A DNA stretch of 64,000 nt from Nitrosomonas sp. Lineage in GTDB: Bacteria > Pseudomonadota > Gammaproteobacteria > Burkholderiales > Nitrosomonadaceae. The notes beneath the pieces were generated by a model. That model saw only the letters and a program-made list of their open reading frames with translations. It was not told the DNA's origin and searched no databases. Both the position numbers and the translations under genes were made by a program. The stretch's first letter is position 1. Each line of letters begins with the position of its first letter. Where the stretch lies: the NCBI GenBank assembly GCA_024281995.1, contig JAMWZW010000001.1, positions 310,001 to 374,000 of the forward strand. Direction: 5' to 3'. This document shows, piece after piece, positions 7,181-17,330 of this stretch.

Positions 7181-10100
7181 CTAAATTGCTGCTTGTTGAA
7201 TTCGTTTGCCCATTTTGACGGCATCTGCAATGTCAACAGCAACTATTCTTGATACGCCTTGTTCTTGCATTGTAACTCCAATTAATTGCTGTGCCATCTC
7301 CATTGTAATTTTATTATGACTTATGAAAATGAACTGTGTGTGTCGTGCCATATTTTTCACTAGTTGACAAAATCGATTAGTGTTTGCGTCATCAAGAGGA
7401 GCGTCTACTTCATCGAGTAAGCAAAATGGTGCAGGGTTAAGTCGAAATAACGAAAATATTAATGCTAGGGCTGTCAGAGCCTTTTCGCCTCCTGATAAGA
7501 CGTGAATCGAATTATTCTTTTTCCCCGGTGGTTGTGCCATTAATAATAATCCTGCATCAAGAATTTTACCTTCGCTTAACTCAAGCTTGGCTTGCCCGCC
7601 AGCAAATATCACTGGAAATATCTCGCTTAGATATTGATTGACCAGATCAAACGTTTTTTGCAAACGTAACTGCGTTTCACGGTCGATTTGCTGGATGGCA
7701 TTTTCCAATGTCACAACTGCTTCATTTAAGTCTTGCAATTGCATCAACAGGTTTGATTGCCGTGTACGCGCATTTTCGAGTTCTTCTAATGCAGCGAGAT
7801 TGACAGGCCCCAGAGCAGTAATATCAGCATTCAACTGGTTGATTTCCGATTGAAGTGCCGCCATGCTTTTTTTTGATATCTGCGAAAGCTGTTTTGTATC
7901 GATTTTAACTTCGTTGAGCCATTCATCCAATTGGTTGATGGTGATATTGACTGCCTGTTCTTTGAGGCGGATTTGATTAACGGCGTCTTGCAGTGAATAG
8001 ATTTTTTGTTCAGATGTCAGGCGGATGTTTTCTATGTCTCGCAAATAACGCGCCGTATCTTCGGTTTCTTGGCGTATCTGTAGTGCTGCTTGCTCAGTTG
8101 TTTTTCGCTGCATTTGCGCAGCTTCCAGCAGATTCTTAAGGGGTGTTTCATCTAAACTGTCAATTTCTTTAAACAAATGAAGGTGATTTTGAGTCAGCTT
8201 TTGCAAATCTTCCTCAATAGCCTTTAGGGAATATTCTATTTCGCTGATTTTATGATCACATGATTTTACATGAAATGCGGTTTCTTGCATTTTCTTCATG
8301 GCTAGTTGCACACTTTGCCGTTGCTGAGAAACTAAATGATTAGCTGTTTCCCAGGCGGATTGAACGTGTTGTGCAAGCTTTTTTAATGTGTCAATTTGCT
8401 CTGAGTTTTCTGTTAATTTTTGTGCTGTCGATTTTTGGAGTGATAGTTCGTTTTCTAACGCTTGTTTGATTTCGCTAAGTTCACTATCAATTTGATTGGT
8501 ACGGTGGATTGTACGTTCGTTGATTTGTGAAAGCTTAACGATTTCAAGCTGTAAGGCATGCTGCTGCTGTTGCAATTGTTGATGATCCTCCAACGATTGA
8601 GTCATTTCATGGTTAAGTGTGCTGTGCTGCCGTTCTGCTGTGTCCAGTAAATCCTGCTGGTTGCGAAGTTGCAACTTGAACTGATCAATTTCGATTTGTA
8701 TGGAGGATAATTCTTGCTGTCTCGACAAAACACCATGCAATTGTGAATCGGGTGCATAAAACGAGATGCTGTTGCGCGTTACCATATGTCCTTCAGGTGT
8801 AACAAGTACGTCTCCAGGGTTTAACGTGGATCGTTTGAGGGTCCCTTCGTGAAGATCTTTTACAACGTACACACGGCATAACCAGTCCTCGAGCATGATT
8901 TGAATCTCAATCTGGTGGATTGTTAGATGGGCAAGCAATTTTACTAATTCTGTCGAGTTTCGTTTTGTGGGTAGCTCATCCGTTAAACTCGGAGATCGGA
9001 TCGTTTGAGTTTTTTCGAAAACGGCCCATTTACCGATGGGTAAATCGTTCATCCAGTTTTGACTTGAAAGTGATTGCTCAATGGCAATACTATTCAGGCG
9101 TTCACGTAAGATTGCCTCTAAGGCATTTTCCCATTCGGGCGTGACGGATATGTGCTGCCACAGACGAGGCAAGTCGTGTAAATGATGCTGATTGAGCCAC
9201 TGAGTGAGTGCCTGATTGCTTTCTAATTTTTGTTGCAGAGTGTGTAGGGCATTGAAACGAGCCATCATCTGCGACAATTTATGTTGCAGGTTTTGGATTT
9301 TGCTGGTGATTTGTTGTTTGTATTCGGTGGATGCAGCTAACTGTTTTTCTATTGTTTGTTGTTTCAAGCTTTGTTTTTGCAAAGTACACTTCATTTGATC
9401 TAGTGTTTGTTGCAATTGCTCTAACTGGGATGGATGCGCTGAGATAAGCCCGGTTTGTTCATTAAGCAGACGGGAGTGCCGCGCTTCTAGTTGCTGGATA
9501 TTTTTTATTGCGTGCGTAAGGTGACTATTTTCAAGGTGAACGGTTTGTTCGGCGATTAGTAGATCATGACGGCATTTGCTGAGTTCTTCCTGGCAACGGG
9601 AAAAATTTGCTTCAATATCCGGTAATTTCTGGTTTTCTGCATTATTGATTAAAATACTTTCTGCATGAGCAGATTCCGCTTTGGTTTTTTCGCGCTGCCA
9701 ATGCCTTACATTTTCCAGTGTTGTTGCTTTTAATTGGTTGTTCTTTTTTAGGTGATTTTCAATATCGCGACTTTGTTGCGTTAAACGCTCTCGATTATTT
9801 TTAAGATGATTGATTTCTTGTTCCAAGCGTCCTATTTCGGCATTTACGGTATATAGTTGTCCTTGTGTTTGCAGCAATTTGTCATTGACCAAATATTCGA
9901 GTGCGCGAGTTTTTTCGTAATCCTGTTCCGCGTTGCGTTGGTTTGAGAAAGTATTTTCCAATTCAGACTCAAGTTGTCGAATTTTTTTCTCAGCTTCAGT
10001 GCGTTGTTTTAACGCATCATTTTTACGTTGCAGCCATAGGGTTACTTGTGACCTGCGTAATTCATCTTGCAGTAATTGATATTGCCGGGCGATTTTAGCT

Positions 10101-10732
10101 TGGACATCGAGGTGCTGAAGTTGTGTTTCCAGTTCCTGGCAAATATCTTCCAGGCGGGTTAGATTTTTACGTGTTTCAATCAGTCGTGATGAGGTTTCTT
10201 GCCTTCTTTCCCGGTATTGCGAAATACCCGCAGCTTCTTCCAGAAAACTTCTGAGTTCTTGTGGTTTTGCTTCAATAATTCGTGAAATCATACCTTGCTC
10301 GATAATGGCATAGCCGCGACCTCCAATTCCAGTACCGAGAAAAAGATCAGCAATATCACGTCGCCTTACTTGCTGATTATTAATATAATAATTTGAAATC
10401 CCATCGCGTTGAAGTACTCGTTTAATAGCAATTTCTGAGTAGCTGGACCATTGTCCTGTGATTTTGCTTAAACTATTGTCAAAAATTATTTCGACACTTG
10501 CTCGACCAACGGCTTTACGTTGATCTGATCCTGTGAAAATCACATCTTGCATGGAATCGCCACGCAAAGCAGAAGCTTTGGATTCACCTAAAACCCATCG
10601 TACGGCATCGATGATATTTGATTTTCCACAGCCATTAGGTCCTACAATACCTATTAGATCCTGAGAAACAGGAATTAATGTGGGGTCAACAAACGATTTG
10701 AAACCGGCAAGTTTGATTTGAGCTAAGCGCAA
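7181..10732 (-). CDS. smc: chromosome segregation ATPase SMC
   Basis: 1183 residues, full length. The N-terminal ATPase half has Walker A GPNGCGKSN (31-39). Long coiled coils flank a hinge at about 500-640. The C-terminal half carries the ABC signature LSGGEKALTALAL and Walker B CLLDEVDAPLDD. SMC with ScpAB organises and segregates the chromosome. The start is TTG at 10732 (MRLAQIKLAGFKSFVDPT), where homology to SMC proteins begins and no ATG fits. zipA follows 71 nt downstream. It is divergent from queF. Confidence 0.97.
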   Translation of the reverse strand: MRLAQIKLAGFKSFVDPTLIPVSQDLIGIVGPNGCGKSNIIDAVRWVLGESKASALRGDSMQDVIFTGSDQRKAVGRASVEIIFDNSLSKITGQWSSYSEIAIKRVLQRDGISNYYINNQQVRRRDIADLFLGTGIGGRGYAIIEQGMISRIIEAKPQELRSFLEEAAGISQYRERRQETSSRLIETRKNLTRLEDICQELETQLQHLDVQAKIARQYQLLQDELRRSQVTLWLQRKNDALKQRTEAEKKIRQLESELENTFSNQRNAEQDYEKTRALEYLVNDKLLQTQGQLYTVNAEIGRLEQEINHLKNNRERLTQQSRDIENHLKKNNQLKATTLENVRHWQREKTKAESAHAESILINNAENQKLPDIEANFSRCQEELSKCRHDLLIAEQTVHLENSHLTHAIKNIQQLEARHSRLLNEQTGLISAHPSQLEQLQQTLDQMKCTLQKQSLKQQTIEKQLAASTEYKQQITSKIQNLQHKLSQMMARFNALHTLQQKLESNQALTQWLNQHHLHDLPRLWQHISVTPEWENALEAILRERLNSIAIEQSLSSQNWMNDLPIGKWAVFEKTQTIRSPSLTDELPTKRNSTELVKLLAHLTIHQIEIQIMLEDWLCRVYVVKDLHEGTLKRSTLNPGDVLVTPEGHMVTRNSISFYAPDSQLHGVLSRQQELSSIQIEIDQFKLQLRNQQDLLDTAERQHSTLNHEMTQSLEDHQQLQQQQHALQLEIVKLSQINERTIHRTNQIDSELSEIKQALENELSLQKSTAQKLTENSEQIDTLKKLAQHVQSAWETANHLVSQQRQSVQLAMKKMQETAFHVKSCDHKISEIEYSLKAIEEDLQKLTQNHLHLFKEIDSLDETPLKNLLEAAQMQRKTTEQAALQIRQETEDTARYLRDIENIRLTSEQKIYSLQDAVNQIRLKEQAVNITINQLDEWLNEVKIDTKQLSQISKKSMAALQSEINQLNADITALGPVNLAALEELENARTRQSNLLMQLQDLNEAVVTLENAIQQIDRETQLRLQKTFDLVNQYLSEIFPVIFAGGQAKLELSEGKILDAGLLLMAQPPGKKNNSIHVLSGGEKALTALALIFSLFRLNPAPFCLLDEVDAPLDDANTNRFCQLVKNMARHTQFIFISHNKITMEMAQQLIGVTMQEQGVSRIVAVDIADAVKMGKRIQQAAI

Positions 10733-10833
10733 TTTTTTGTTTATTAGATAAGGCAGTTATAATAAACGACTGGTATAAAAACGATCAAAATTATGACATT
10801 GTATCGGAATTAATTTAAACGTGAGTGCGAAGA

Positions 10834-11253
10834 ATGGCTAGTAACCCAAACAAGAATCTTGAAACATTTCCTAATCCCAATACAGACCGGGATTATCATA
10901 TTCATATGCAAATCCCCGAATTTACCTGCTTGTGTCCGAAAACTGGGCAACCTGATTTTGCCACATTGGTTTTGGATTATATTCCAGATAAAAAATGTAT
11001 TGAACTTAAAAGTCTCAAACTTTATATCTGGTCATACCGCAACGAGGGTGTATTTCATGAAGCAGTTACCAACAAAATTCTCGATGATCTCGTAGTGGTT
11101 TTGAAGCCAAGATATATCCGATTAATTGCACGTTTTTATGTACGCGGTGGAATTTTTACCAACGTGACAGTGGATCATCGTAAAAAAGGATGGAAACCCG
11201 AACCGACAATTTCACTACAACAATTCAATAACCAATTCAACATTCGAGAATGA
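10834..11253 (+). CDS. queF: NADPH-dependent preQ0 reductase (type I QueF)
   Basis: 139 residues from ATG 10834; the GTG three codons upstream is less likely. Visible motifs are [14 protein letters not shown] with the active-site Cys, and the substrate-binding segment [20 protein letters not shown]. The length fits the short unimodular QueF class. The enzyme reduces the nitrile of preQ0 to the aminomethyl of preQ1 in queuosine tRNA modification. No riboswitch-like structure was recognised in the 100 bases upstream. Confidence 0.95.
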   Translation: MASNPNKNLETFPNPNTDRDYHIHMQIPEFTCLCPKTGQPDFATLVLDYIPDKKCIELKSLKLYIWSYRNEGVFHEAVTNKILDDLVVVLKPRYIRLIARFYVRGGIFTNVTVDHRKKGWKPEPTISLQQFNNQFNIRE

Positions 11254-11408
11254 TTCTTAATTTTATAGTTTATGTAAAATTAATAACTCTCTGATTATTA
11301 TGTAAATTTATGGATTTTCTATATCTTATTCTATAAAAAAGTAGTTTTCAAAAGTAAAAAAATTATATATGCTGTCACCCAGTGTAAAGACAAAACTAAG
11401 CTATGTAA

Positions 11409-12692
11409 ATGATTTTTAAAAGAAATGATAAATTTGCTTTACTAATGTCGTTACTTTTCGGGATTTGCTCACTTCTATCGATTGATGCATCTGCTGAAAA
11501 ATTAGTGCAAGATAATCTTCAAAATCATGAAGATTTATGGGATCGTATCCGCAATGGTTTCGCTCTGGCACTACCACCTGACAGTAAAGCAATACGTAAA
11601 ATTGAATCCCCATACACTCAGAAACCGGAGTCATTTAACCGGATTGTCGCTAAGAGTGAGCGGTATTTATTCTATATCGTGGAAGAGATCGAACGCCGTC
11701 GAATGCCGATGGAGATTGCACTCATTCCCGTAATTGAGAGTTCTTATGATCCTTTGATCAAGTCTAATAATAGCTCTGCCGGACTGTGGCAATTTATTCC
11801 GGAAACGGCAAGAATTTTGGGCTTAGAACAAAATGTATGGCATGACGATCGGCGTGATGTGATTGCTTCGACAGAAGCCGCTCTTGATTATTTGCAATAT
11901 TTGTACAAAAGATTTGGAGATTGGAAGCTTGCAATAGCTGCTTATAACATCGGTGAAGGTACTGTCGGTAAAGTATTATCGAAAAGTAAGCATAAAGGAA
12001 GATCAAGCAGTTTTCACGATATCAGTCTTCCAATCGAAGCCAAACATTATGTATACAAGATACTGGCGGTAAAAGATATCGTTGCCAATTCAAGGAAATA
12101 TGGGTTACAGCTTCGACCGGTACCCAATCGACCGTATTTTGATACAGTCGAAATACACGAACCCATCGATATCCCTCTCGTTACCCGCCTCGCTAATATC
12201 TCCGCAACTGAATTCACTGCATTAAATCCCGCGTATAACCGCTATGTTATTAAGATTCACAAAACGCCTCGCACTTTAGTGCTACCTATGAATAAAAAAG
12301 AAGCTTTCCTGAGAAATTTGGAAACATATCAAGATCCCCGGGTTTCATGGCAAATTTACCATGTTAAAAAAGGCGAGAATATTAATGAAATAGCAAAGCG
12401 TTATGATACTAACGTCAAGCAACTGCAAACGATTAACGGTATAAGTCGCAATAAAAATCTGACACTCGGACAGAAAATCCTGGTGCCATACGCGGTTATG
12501 GAAAATATAGCTGAGAGCAAAGCAGCTGAACGGTTAAAAAATTCTTACGCAAGTGTTCACGTCGTCAAGAAAGGAGACACTTTGTATGATCTCGCAAAGC
12601 GGTATGGCACTACAGTAAATAAAATCAAACGATGGAATAATAGTGATGAAAATTTGTCAATCGGGCAGAAACTTTTAGTTTCAAGAAGCTGA
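11409..12692 (+). CDS. mltD: membrane-bound lytic murein transglycosylase D with two LysM domains
   Basis: 427 residues. An N-terminal signal segment (about 10-29) precedes an SLT-type lysozyme-like domain with the catalytic Glu in IPVIESSYDP and the motifs AGLWQFIPETAR and LAIAAYNIGEG. Two LysM repeats close the protein (about 318-362 and 380-425, each with GENI/GDTL..A.RY.T). The enzyme cleaves glycan strands to 1,6-anhydro-MurNAc ends. E. coli MltD is a lipoprotein; here I see no lipobox at the end of the signal segment, so it may be soluble or membrane-anchored by the signal segment. Confidence 0.92.
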   Translation: MIFKRNDKFALLMSLLFGICSLLSIDASAEKLVQDNLQNHEDLWDRIRNGFALALPPDSKAIRKIESPYTQKPESFNRIVAKSERYLFYIVEEIERRRMPMEIALIPVIESSYDPLIKSNNSSAGLWQFIPETARILGLEQNVWHDDRRDVIASTEAALDYLQYLYKRFGDWKLAIAAYNIGEGTVGKVLSKSKHKGRSSSFHDISLPIEAKHYVYKILAVKDIVANSRKYGLQLRPVPNRPYFDTVEIHEPIDIPLVTRLANISATEFTALNPAYNRYVIKIHKTPRTLVLPMNKKEAFLRNLETYQDPRVSWQIYHVKKGENINEIAKRYDTNVKQLQTINGISRNKNLTLGQKILVPYAVMENIAESKAAERLKNSYASVHVVKKGDTLYDLAKRYGTTVNKIKRWNNSDENLSIGQKLLVSRS

Positions 12693-12740
12693 TGACGAGA
12701 GTTGGAAAATTCGTTTGATTCCTTTATAAGCTTTGTTTTT

Positions 12741-14219
12741 TTAGATATTTTTCAACAGTTCGACGGCCCAATTAACGCCAAATCCAGTAACTTCACTATC
12801 AACGGCACCCAGACCATCTTTATGGTTGCAAGCAGATAAATCCATGTGTATCCATGGTATATCGTTAACAAAGTGACGTAAAAAGCATGCGGCTAGGATA
12901 TGGTCAAAATCGCCATCAATTTCGCATTGCTTAATATCTGCAGTTGTACTTTCAAGGCTTTCTTCATAGTCTGCATCCATTGGAAAAACACAAACACGCT
13001 CGCCACTCTTTTTTCCAGCTGTAATCGCTTTCTCACATAGTTCGTCACGATTGCTAAAGATTCCGCTATAACGGGATCCTAAAGCTGTTCTCATGCTACC
13101 GGTCAAGGTGGCAAAATCAATGATTAAGTCAGGTTTTAGTTTAGTTGCCAATGTTAAAGTATCTGCTAAAACCATTCGTCCTTCTGCATCCGTATGCACG
13201 ATTTCGATTGATAAACCATTTAGTGCTGTAATAATGTCATTTTGTTTGTAGGCATGTGGGCCGATGTGGTTTTGTGCGATTGCGAGCCAACAATCGATTT
13301 TGATAGGAATCTCGGCTCGCGTTATAGCAAGCAGAATACCTAATGCTACCGCGGAACCATTCATGTCTTCGTGCATACCTCGCATATACCGAGCTGGTTT
13401 TAAATTGTGGCCGCCGGTATCAAAACAAATACCTTTGCCGACAATTGCTATGCTTTTTTTATGCTGCGAATTTTGTCCACTGTGGTGTTGAAGATGAATA
13501 ATAGCCGCATCTTCCGAATCACTGCCTTGAGCAACCGCAATAAACGCACCAGCACCTATTTCTTTTAAGATGCTTAAATCAAATTCTTGATATTTCCATC
13601 CCTCATTTTCAGCCAGCTTTTTTATTTGTTGACGATAAGTTTTAGGAGTTAATTCATTAGGAGGTAATACTGTTAAACCACGGGCTAATAGATTACCTTC
13701 CGCTAAGGCACGTTGTGAAGTAAAGTTTTTATCATCTTGATAGCCATGCAGAAAGATTTTTGCCAGGGGTTTTCTCATAGGCTTTTTTTTGCGCGCAGGA
13801 AGAATGGCGCCATTAACCCAGGCAGAATATACTGCCAGTTCAGAAAAACATTTTTTCTGATGTGTTGTTCCATACACTGCAATATATACTTCACTGGGAT
13901 TTTCTATCAGAAGTAATTTGATTGCTTTGCGAATAAGCGTTTGCTGATTGAAAATAGGCTCACCACTATCAATCATAACCCAGGTGCACAATTCGCCATC
14001 AGCAAGCGTCGCACTAACTGGAGTGTTTTGTAGATCAGTCAATAGTATTTCACGTCGCAACAAGAGCTTTTTTAGCGATTCTTCACCAGGAATCGCATAT
14101 TTCTTGGGGATCTTTTCTAATTTCGGGAGTATTACGAGAAGATGAGAGGCTTTAGTTGATTGATCAATAGGTGATAAGTTCTGGGTGAGTGATGCCAGCA
14201 TTGAAAGCTTTCCTGTCAA
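12741..14219 (-). CDS. leucyl aminopeptidase family protein (peptidase M17)
   Basis: 492 residues. The C-terminal catalytic domain has the M17 metal and active-site motifs GKGICFDTGGHNLKPA and HTDAEGRMVLADTL (canonical NTDAEGRL, with His for Asn here). The N-terminal domain is poorly conserved, as usual in the family. These are hexameric, two-metal cytoplasmic aminopeptidases involved in peptide turnover; the E. coli paralogue PepA also binds DNA. It is more divergent than typical PepA, so I leave the symbol blank. It converges on mltD with a 48-nt gap and no clear terminator. Confidence 0.88.
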   Translation of the reverse strand: MTGKLSMLASLTQNLSPIDQSTKASHLLVILPKLEKIPKKYAIPGEESLKKLLLRREILLTDLQNTPVSATLADGELCTWVMIDSGEPIFNQQTLIRKAIKLLLIENPSEVYIAVYGTTHQKKCFSELAVYSAWVNGAILPARKKKPMRKPLAKIFLHGYQDDKNFTSQRALAEGNLLARGLTVLPPNELTPKTYRQQIKKLAENEGWKYQEFDLSILKEIGAGAFIAVAQGSDSEDAAIIHLQHHSGQNSQHKKSIAIVGKGICFDTGGHNLKPARYMRGMHEDMNGSAVALGILLAITRAEIPIKIDCWLAIAQNHIGPHAYKQNDIITALNGLSIEIVHTDAEGRMVLADTLTLATKLKPDLIIDFATLTGSMRTALGSRYSGIFSNRDELCEKAITAGKKSGERVCVFPMDADYEESLESTTADIKQCEIDGDFDHILAACFLRHFVNDIPWIHMDLSACNHKDGLGAVDSEVTGFGVNWAVELLKNI

Positions 14220-14377
14220 GTATTATTTTCTGCATGACAAAATGTGGAGTCATTGCGTGAAGAATGATTATTGTTAATTAATTTGTGCTCTATTATATAC
14301 GTCTTATTTGCTGGATGGCTGAGATCGCTTCAACAGATTAGTTTTTTCTCACATAAAAAAGGAGTATTAGATACGAA

Positions 14378-15172
14378 ATGCGCCAATATCTCGAACTCAT
14401 GCAACACGTGATTGATCATGGGCAGAAAAAATCAGATCGTACGGGTACCGGTACCTTATCAATTTTTGGTTATCAAATGCGATTTAACTTACTGAATGGT
14501 TTTCCATTGGTAACGACAAAGAAATGCCATTTAAAATCAATTATTCATGAGTTGTTGTGGTTTCTAAATGGTGACACGAATATTGATTATCTGCACAAAA
14601 ACGGTGTGTCGATATGGGATGAATGGGCCGATGCAGATGGAAATTTAGGCCCTATATATGGCCACCAATGGCGTTCCTGGCAAACAGCCGATGGACAAAA
14701 TATTGATCAACTTACGCAAGTGATCGAGCAAATAAAAAATACGCCGAATTCGCGGCGTATGCTGGTTTCTTCATGGAATGTTGGTGATCTGCATAAAATG
14801 CAGTTACCGCCATGCCATGCTTTTTTCCAATTTTATGTTGCGGATAAGCGGTTATCCTGCCAGCTGTATCAACGCAGCGCCGATATTTTTTTAGGTGTGC
14901 CTTTTAATATTGCATCGTACGCATTGTTAACAATGATGATTGCGCAGGTATGTGAACTGGATCTTGGTGATTTTGTGCATACCCTTGGCGACGCACACCT
15001 TTATTTGAATCATCTTGAGCAAGCGCATGAACAGTTATCACGCGAACCTAAGTCTTTGCCCATTATGAAACTGAATCCAGCGATACGCCACATATTAGAT
15101 TTTAAGTATGAAGATTTTGTTTTGGAAAATTATGAACCTCACCCAGCTATAAAGGCAACGGTAGCCGTATGA
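14378..15172 (+). CDS. thyA: thymidylate synthase ThyA
   Basis: 264 residues, identical in length to E. coli ThyA. Nucleophilic Cys146 lies in [25 protein letters not shown], the folate/dUMP motif [13 protein letters not shown] and the C-terminal valine are all present. It converts dUMP to dTMP with methylene-THF, yielding DHF. The last 4 bases overlap the folA start (ATGA), so the DHF-recycling enzyme is translationally coupled. Confidence 0.98.
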   Translation: MRQYLELMQHVIDHGQKKSDRTGTGTLSIFGYQMRFNLLNGFPLVTTKKCHLKSIIHELLWFLNGDTNIDYLHKNGVSIWDEWADADGNLGPIYGHQWRSWQTADGQNIDQLTQVIEQIKNTPNSRRMLVSSWNVGDLHKMQLPPCHAFFQFYVADKRLSCQLYQRSADIFLGVPFNIASYALLTMMIAQVCELDLGDFVHTLGDAHLYLNHLEQAHEQLSREPKSLPIMKLNPAIRHILDFKYEDFVLENYEPHPAIKATVAV

Positions 15173-15684
15173 CGTTACCACGTTTATCTATACTAGTCGC
15201 GATGGCCAGAAATCGCGTGATTGGGAGGAATAATAACTTACCTTGGTATTTGCCCGCTGATTTGAAGCATTTCAAGTCATTGACTATGGGACACCCCATC
15301 ATTATGGGTCGTAAGACTTATGAGTCTATTGGTAAGCCTTTGTCTGGAAGAACTAATATTATTATTAGCCATCAAGCAGGTTATGAGGTGCCAGGCGCAA
15401 TTATTGTTAATTCCATTGAAGGTGCACTTGTTGCATGTAAAGAAGCTAAACCATGCGATGGTGAGAGCTTTATTATTGGCGGCGAAAACGTGTTTCGGCA
15501 AACCATTAAACTATGTCAGCGCATGTATATTACTGAGATTCAGAAATATTTTGAGGGAGATACTTTTTTTCCACCATTCGATATTAATGATTGGGAAGAA
15601 ATTCAACGAGATAAATATTTTTCTGATAGTGGTGACAACGTGGAGTATCATTTTGTTGTATTAAATCGTAAATCCCAAAGTTAG
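15169..15684 (+). CDS. folA: dihydrofolate reductase
   Basis: 171 residues. Visible are the N-terminal strand and Met20 loop ([17 protein letters not shown]), [22 protein letters not shown], and the GG of the NADPH site ([11 protein letters not shown]). It regenerates tetrahydrofolate from the dihydrofolate made by ThyA, with which it shares an operon and a 4-nt overlap. Confidence 0.97.
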   Translation: MTLPRLSILVAMARNRVIGRNNNLPWYLPADLKHFKSLTMGHPIIMGRKTYESIGKPLSGRTNIIISHQAGYEVPGAIIVNSIEGALVACKEAKPCDGESFIIGGENVFRQTIKLCQRMYITEIQKYFEGDTFFPPFDINDWEEIQRDKYFSDSGDNVEYHFVVLNRKSQS

Positions 15685-15711
15685 AACAGGTAGCAGTTGT
15701 TGTGAACGTAC

Positions 15712-15752
15712 AAAAAATGGCGAAGTGCATTTTATGCAACTTCACCATTTTA
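15712..15752. terminator. bidirectional terminator between folA and decarboxylase gene
   Basis: AAAATGGCGAAGT (from 15714) pairs, with one mismatch, with ACTTCACCATTTT (to 15751); an inner GCA/TGC extends the stem. A-rich and T-rich flanks let it serve both convergent genes. Confidence 0.75.
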
Positions 15753-15785
15753 GAGTCAGATAAAGCAATACACCAGATATTATAC

Positions 15786-16961
15786 TTATATCACTTTCAC
15801 GTCAGGCAATGGAAATCCATTGAAATTGCTAGCATAAGCCGTGGTATAAGCACCTGCATTAGGGATATAGATAAAATCACCTTCCTGCATATCATTGGGC
15901 AGCATCAGATCATGAGTGAGAATATCCACTGAATCGCAGGTTGGACCTGCAATTGACCAAGGAATACTACTGCCGTGGCGGTCTGTCAGAATTTCATAAC
16001 GTAAACCCTCGGTAATTTCTATTACGCCTCCGAACATACCGGCATCCCAATACATCCAGCGTTTACCATTGCGAGTTGCTGTCCCTACTACCCTACAAAC
16101 AAAATAAGCAGAATCAGATACCAAATAGCGCCCGGGTTCAGCCATGATTTGAATACTATCGGGTAAATCTGCAATTGCATCATTAACGACTTCAGCAATT
16201 ACTTCAATCGATGGAATAGGTTTAACGTGACGAACGGGATAGCCGCCACCGATATTCAATAATCTTGGATTTAGCCCGGCTATTTGCATATCAGTAAAAA
16301 CTTTCTTTGCTCGTTCAATACCAACTCGCCAGTTTTGAGGATTGCGGCATTGTGAACCTACATGAAATGTAACGCCAGCAAGATCTGCGTTGAGTTTTAC
16401 AGCCTCTTGAATGATTTCACTCACATCGGCCAGATGTGTGCCGAATTTCCCGGCCAAAGGCCAATCACTGCCAATATTAGGAGTATCAATGCGCAGATAC
16501 ATTTTTGCATCTGACTTGACACTCACTATTTTGCGTAGTTCTTCTACACTATCGATTACGTACCATTCGACACCCTTGGCTGCTGCATATTCCAGATATG
16601 CACGGGATTTCATTGGGTTGCTATAAAATATTTCAGCAGCAGACACTCCGAGCTTTAATAATAGATCAAGCTCAGCAATAGAAGCAATTTCAAAACCGAC
16701 GCCTTCCTTAATGAGCGTTTTTAATACGCGGTGATCAGGATTAGCTTTAACGGCGTAGTGGGGATGAACTCGTGGCATTGCAGCCATAAATCGTCGGGCT
16801 TTTTGTCGGACGATATTGCTGTCGACTAATAAAAATGGGCGTTGATAACCTTTTTTCAGTGCATTTTGCACATGTTTAAAATTCAAACTAATTTCTGGGT
16901 GGGAATCAAATAAAACTTCAGACTGATCGACTTTGGGAAGTGTAGAGGCAAATGTACGCAT
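15786..16961 (-). CDS. ornithine decarboxylase-type PLP enzyme (fold III, Orn/DAP/Arg decarboxylase 2 family)
   Basis: 391 residues. The PLP lysine is in HYAVKANPD, the glycine loop is LNIGGGYPV, MAEPGRYLV follows, and the substrate-end motif is GPTCDSVD. GPTCDSVD is characteristic of ornithine (or lysine/ornithine) decarboxylases rather than LysA. The likely reaction is ornithine to putrescine in polyamine synthesis. AAAGGA precedes the ATG. A 21-codon ORF with a very strong Shine-Dalgarno lies just upstream on the same strand, a possible leader. Substrate choice between ornithine and lysine cannot be settled by eye. Confidence 0.88.
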   Translation of the reverse strand: MRTFASTLPKVDQSEVLFDSHPEISLNFKHVQNALKKGYQRPFLLVDSNIVRQKARRFMAAMPRVHPHYAVKANPDHRVLKTLIKEGVGFEIASIAELDLLLKLGVSAAEIFYSNPMKSRAYLEYAAAKGVEWYVIDSVEELRKIVSVKSDAKMYLRIDTPNIGSDWPLAGKFGTHLADVSEIIQEAVKLNADLAGVTFHVGSQCRNPQNWRVGIERAKKVFTDMQIAGLNPRLLNIGGGYPVRHVKPIPSIEVIAEVVNDAIADLPDSIQIMAEPGRYLVSDSAYFVCRVVGTATRNGKRWMYWDAGMFGGVIEITEGLRYEILTDRHGSSIPWSIAGPTCDSVDILTHDLMLPNDMQEGDFIYIPNAGAYTTAYASNFNGFPLPDVKVI

Positions 16962-16983
16962 GTGAGTTTTCCTTTAAAAATGG

Positions 16984-17049
16984 CTACGTTTCAGGAATAT
17001 GGGCATTAACTAAATCAACTGAAGCAAAATAGTTCTTGATACTTTTCAT
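16984..17049 (-). CDS. 21-residue ORF, putative leader peptide of the decarboxylase
   Basis: The ORF begins MKSIKNYFASVDLVNAHIPE and stops after one more residue (Thr). It is preceded by AAAAGGAGGTCATC, an almost ideal Shine-Dalgarno at normal spacing. It ends 22 nt before the ATG of the ornithine-type decarboxylase gene. Polyamine enzymes in enterobacteria are known to be controlled by short leader ORFs such as speFL; this peptide is not similar to SpeFL as I recall it. Whether it is a regulatory uORF or an independent small protein is open. I do not recognise a family. Confidence 0.5.
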   Translation of the reverse strand: MKSIKNYFASVDLVNAHIPET

Positions 17050-17330
17050 GATGACCTCCTTTTACTGATGAGATTACTTGTTTGTAATTGCACGCATTAT
17101 AGTCCGCATTTCAAGCAAATCAAGTATTTTCTTATGTTCTCAGGAAATTACTGAAGTGCCGTTATAAACTCGCTAAAACAATATGTTGTATGATTGGTAA
17201 TGCTGTTGCATAAGACGGTTTTTCTAAAAAAAAGTTTAAATAAACTGGGTAATTTTTAGATAATAAATTGGTGGTATGTTAGACAGGGTGCAATCGAGTA
17301 GTCCATGTCTTTGCGATCGACTCATAAGGG
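17050..17330. other. non-coding stretch upstream of the 21-codon ORF and downstream of dcd
   Basis: AT-rich sequence of about 280 bases. It should hold the promoter of the decarboxylase transcript and the 3' end of the apbC-dcd transcript. I see no gene or convincing terminator. Confidence 0.45.

Noticed and set aside
10733-10833. possible preQ1 riboswitch before queF
   Set aside because: No H-type pseudoknot pattern (C-rich loop with A-rich tail) seen in the short divergent region.
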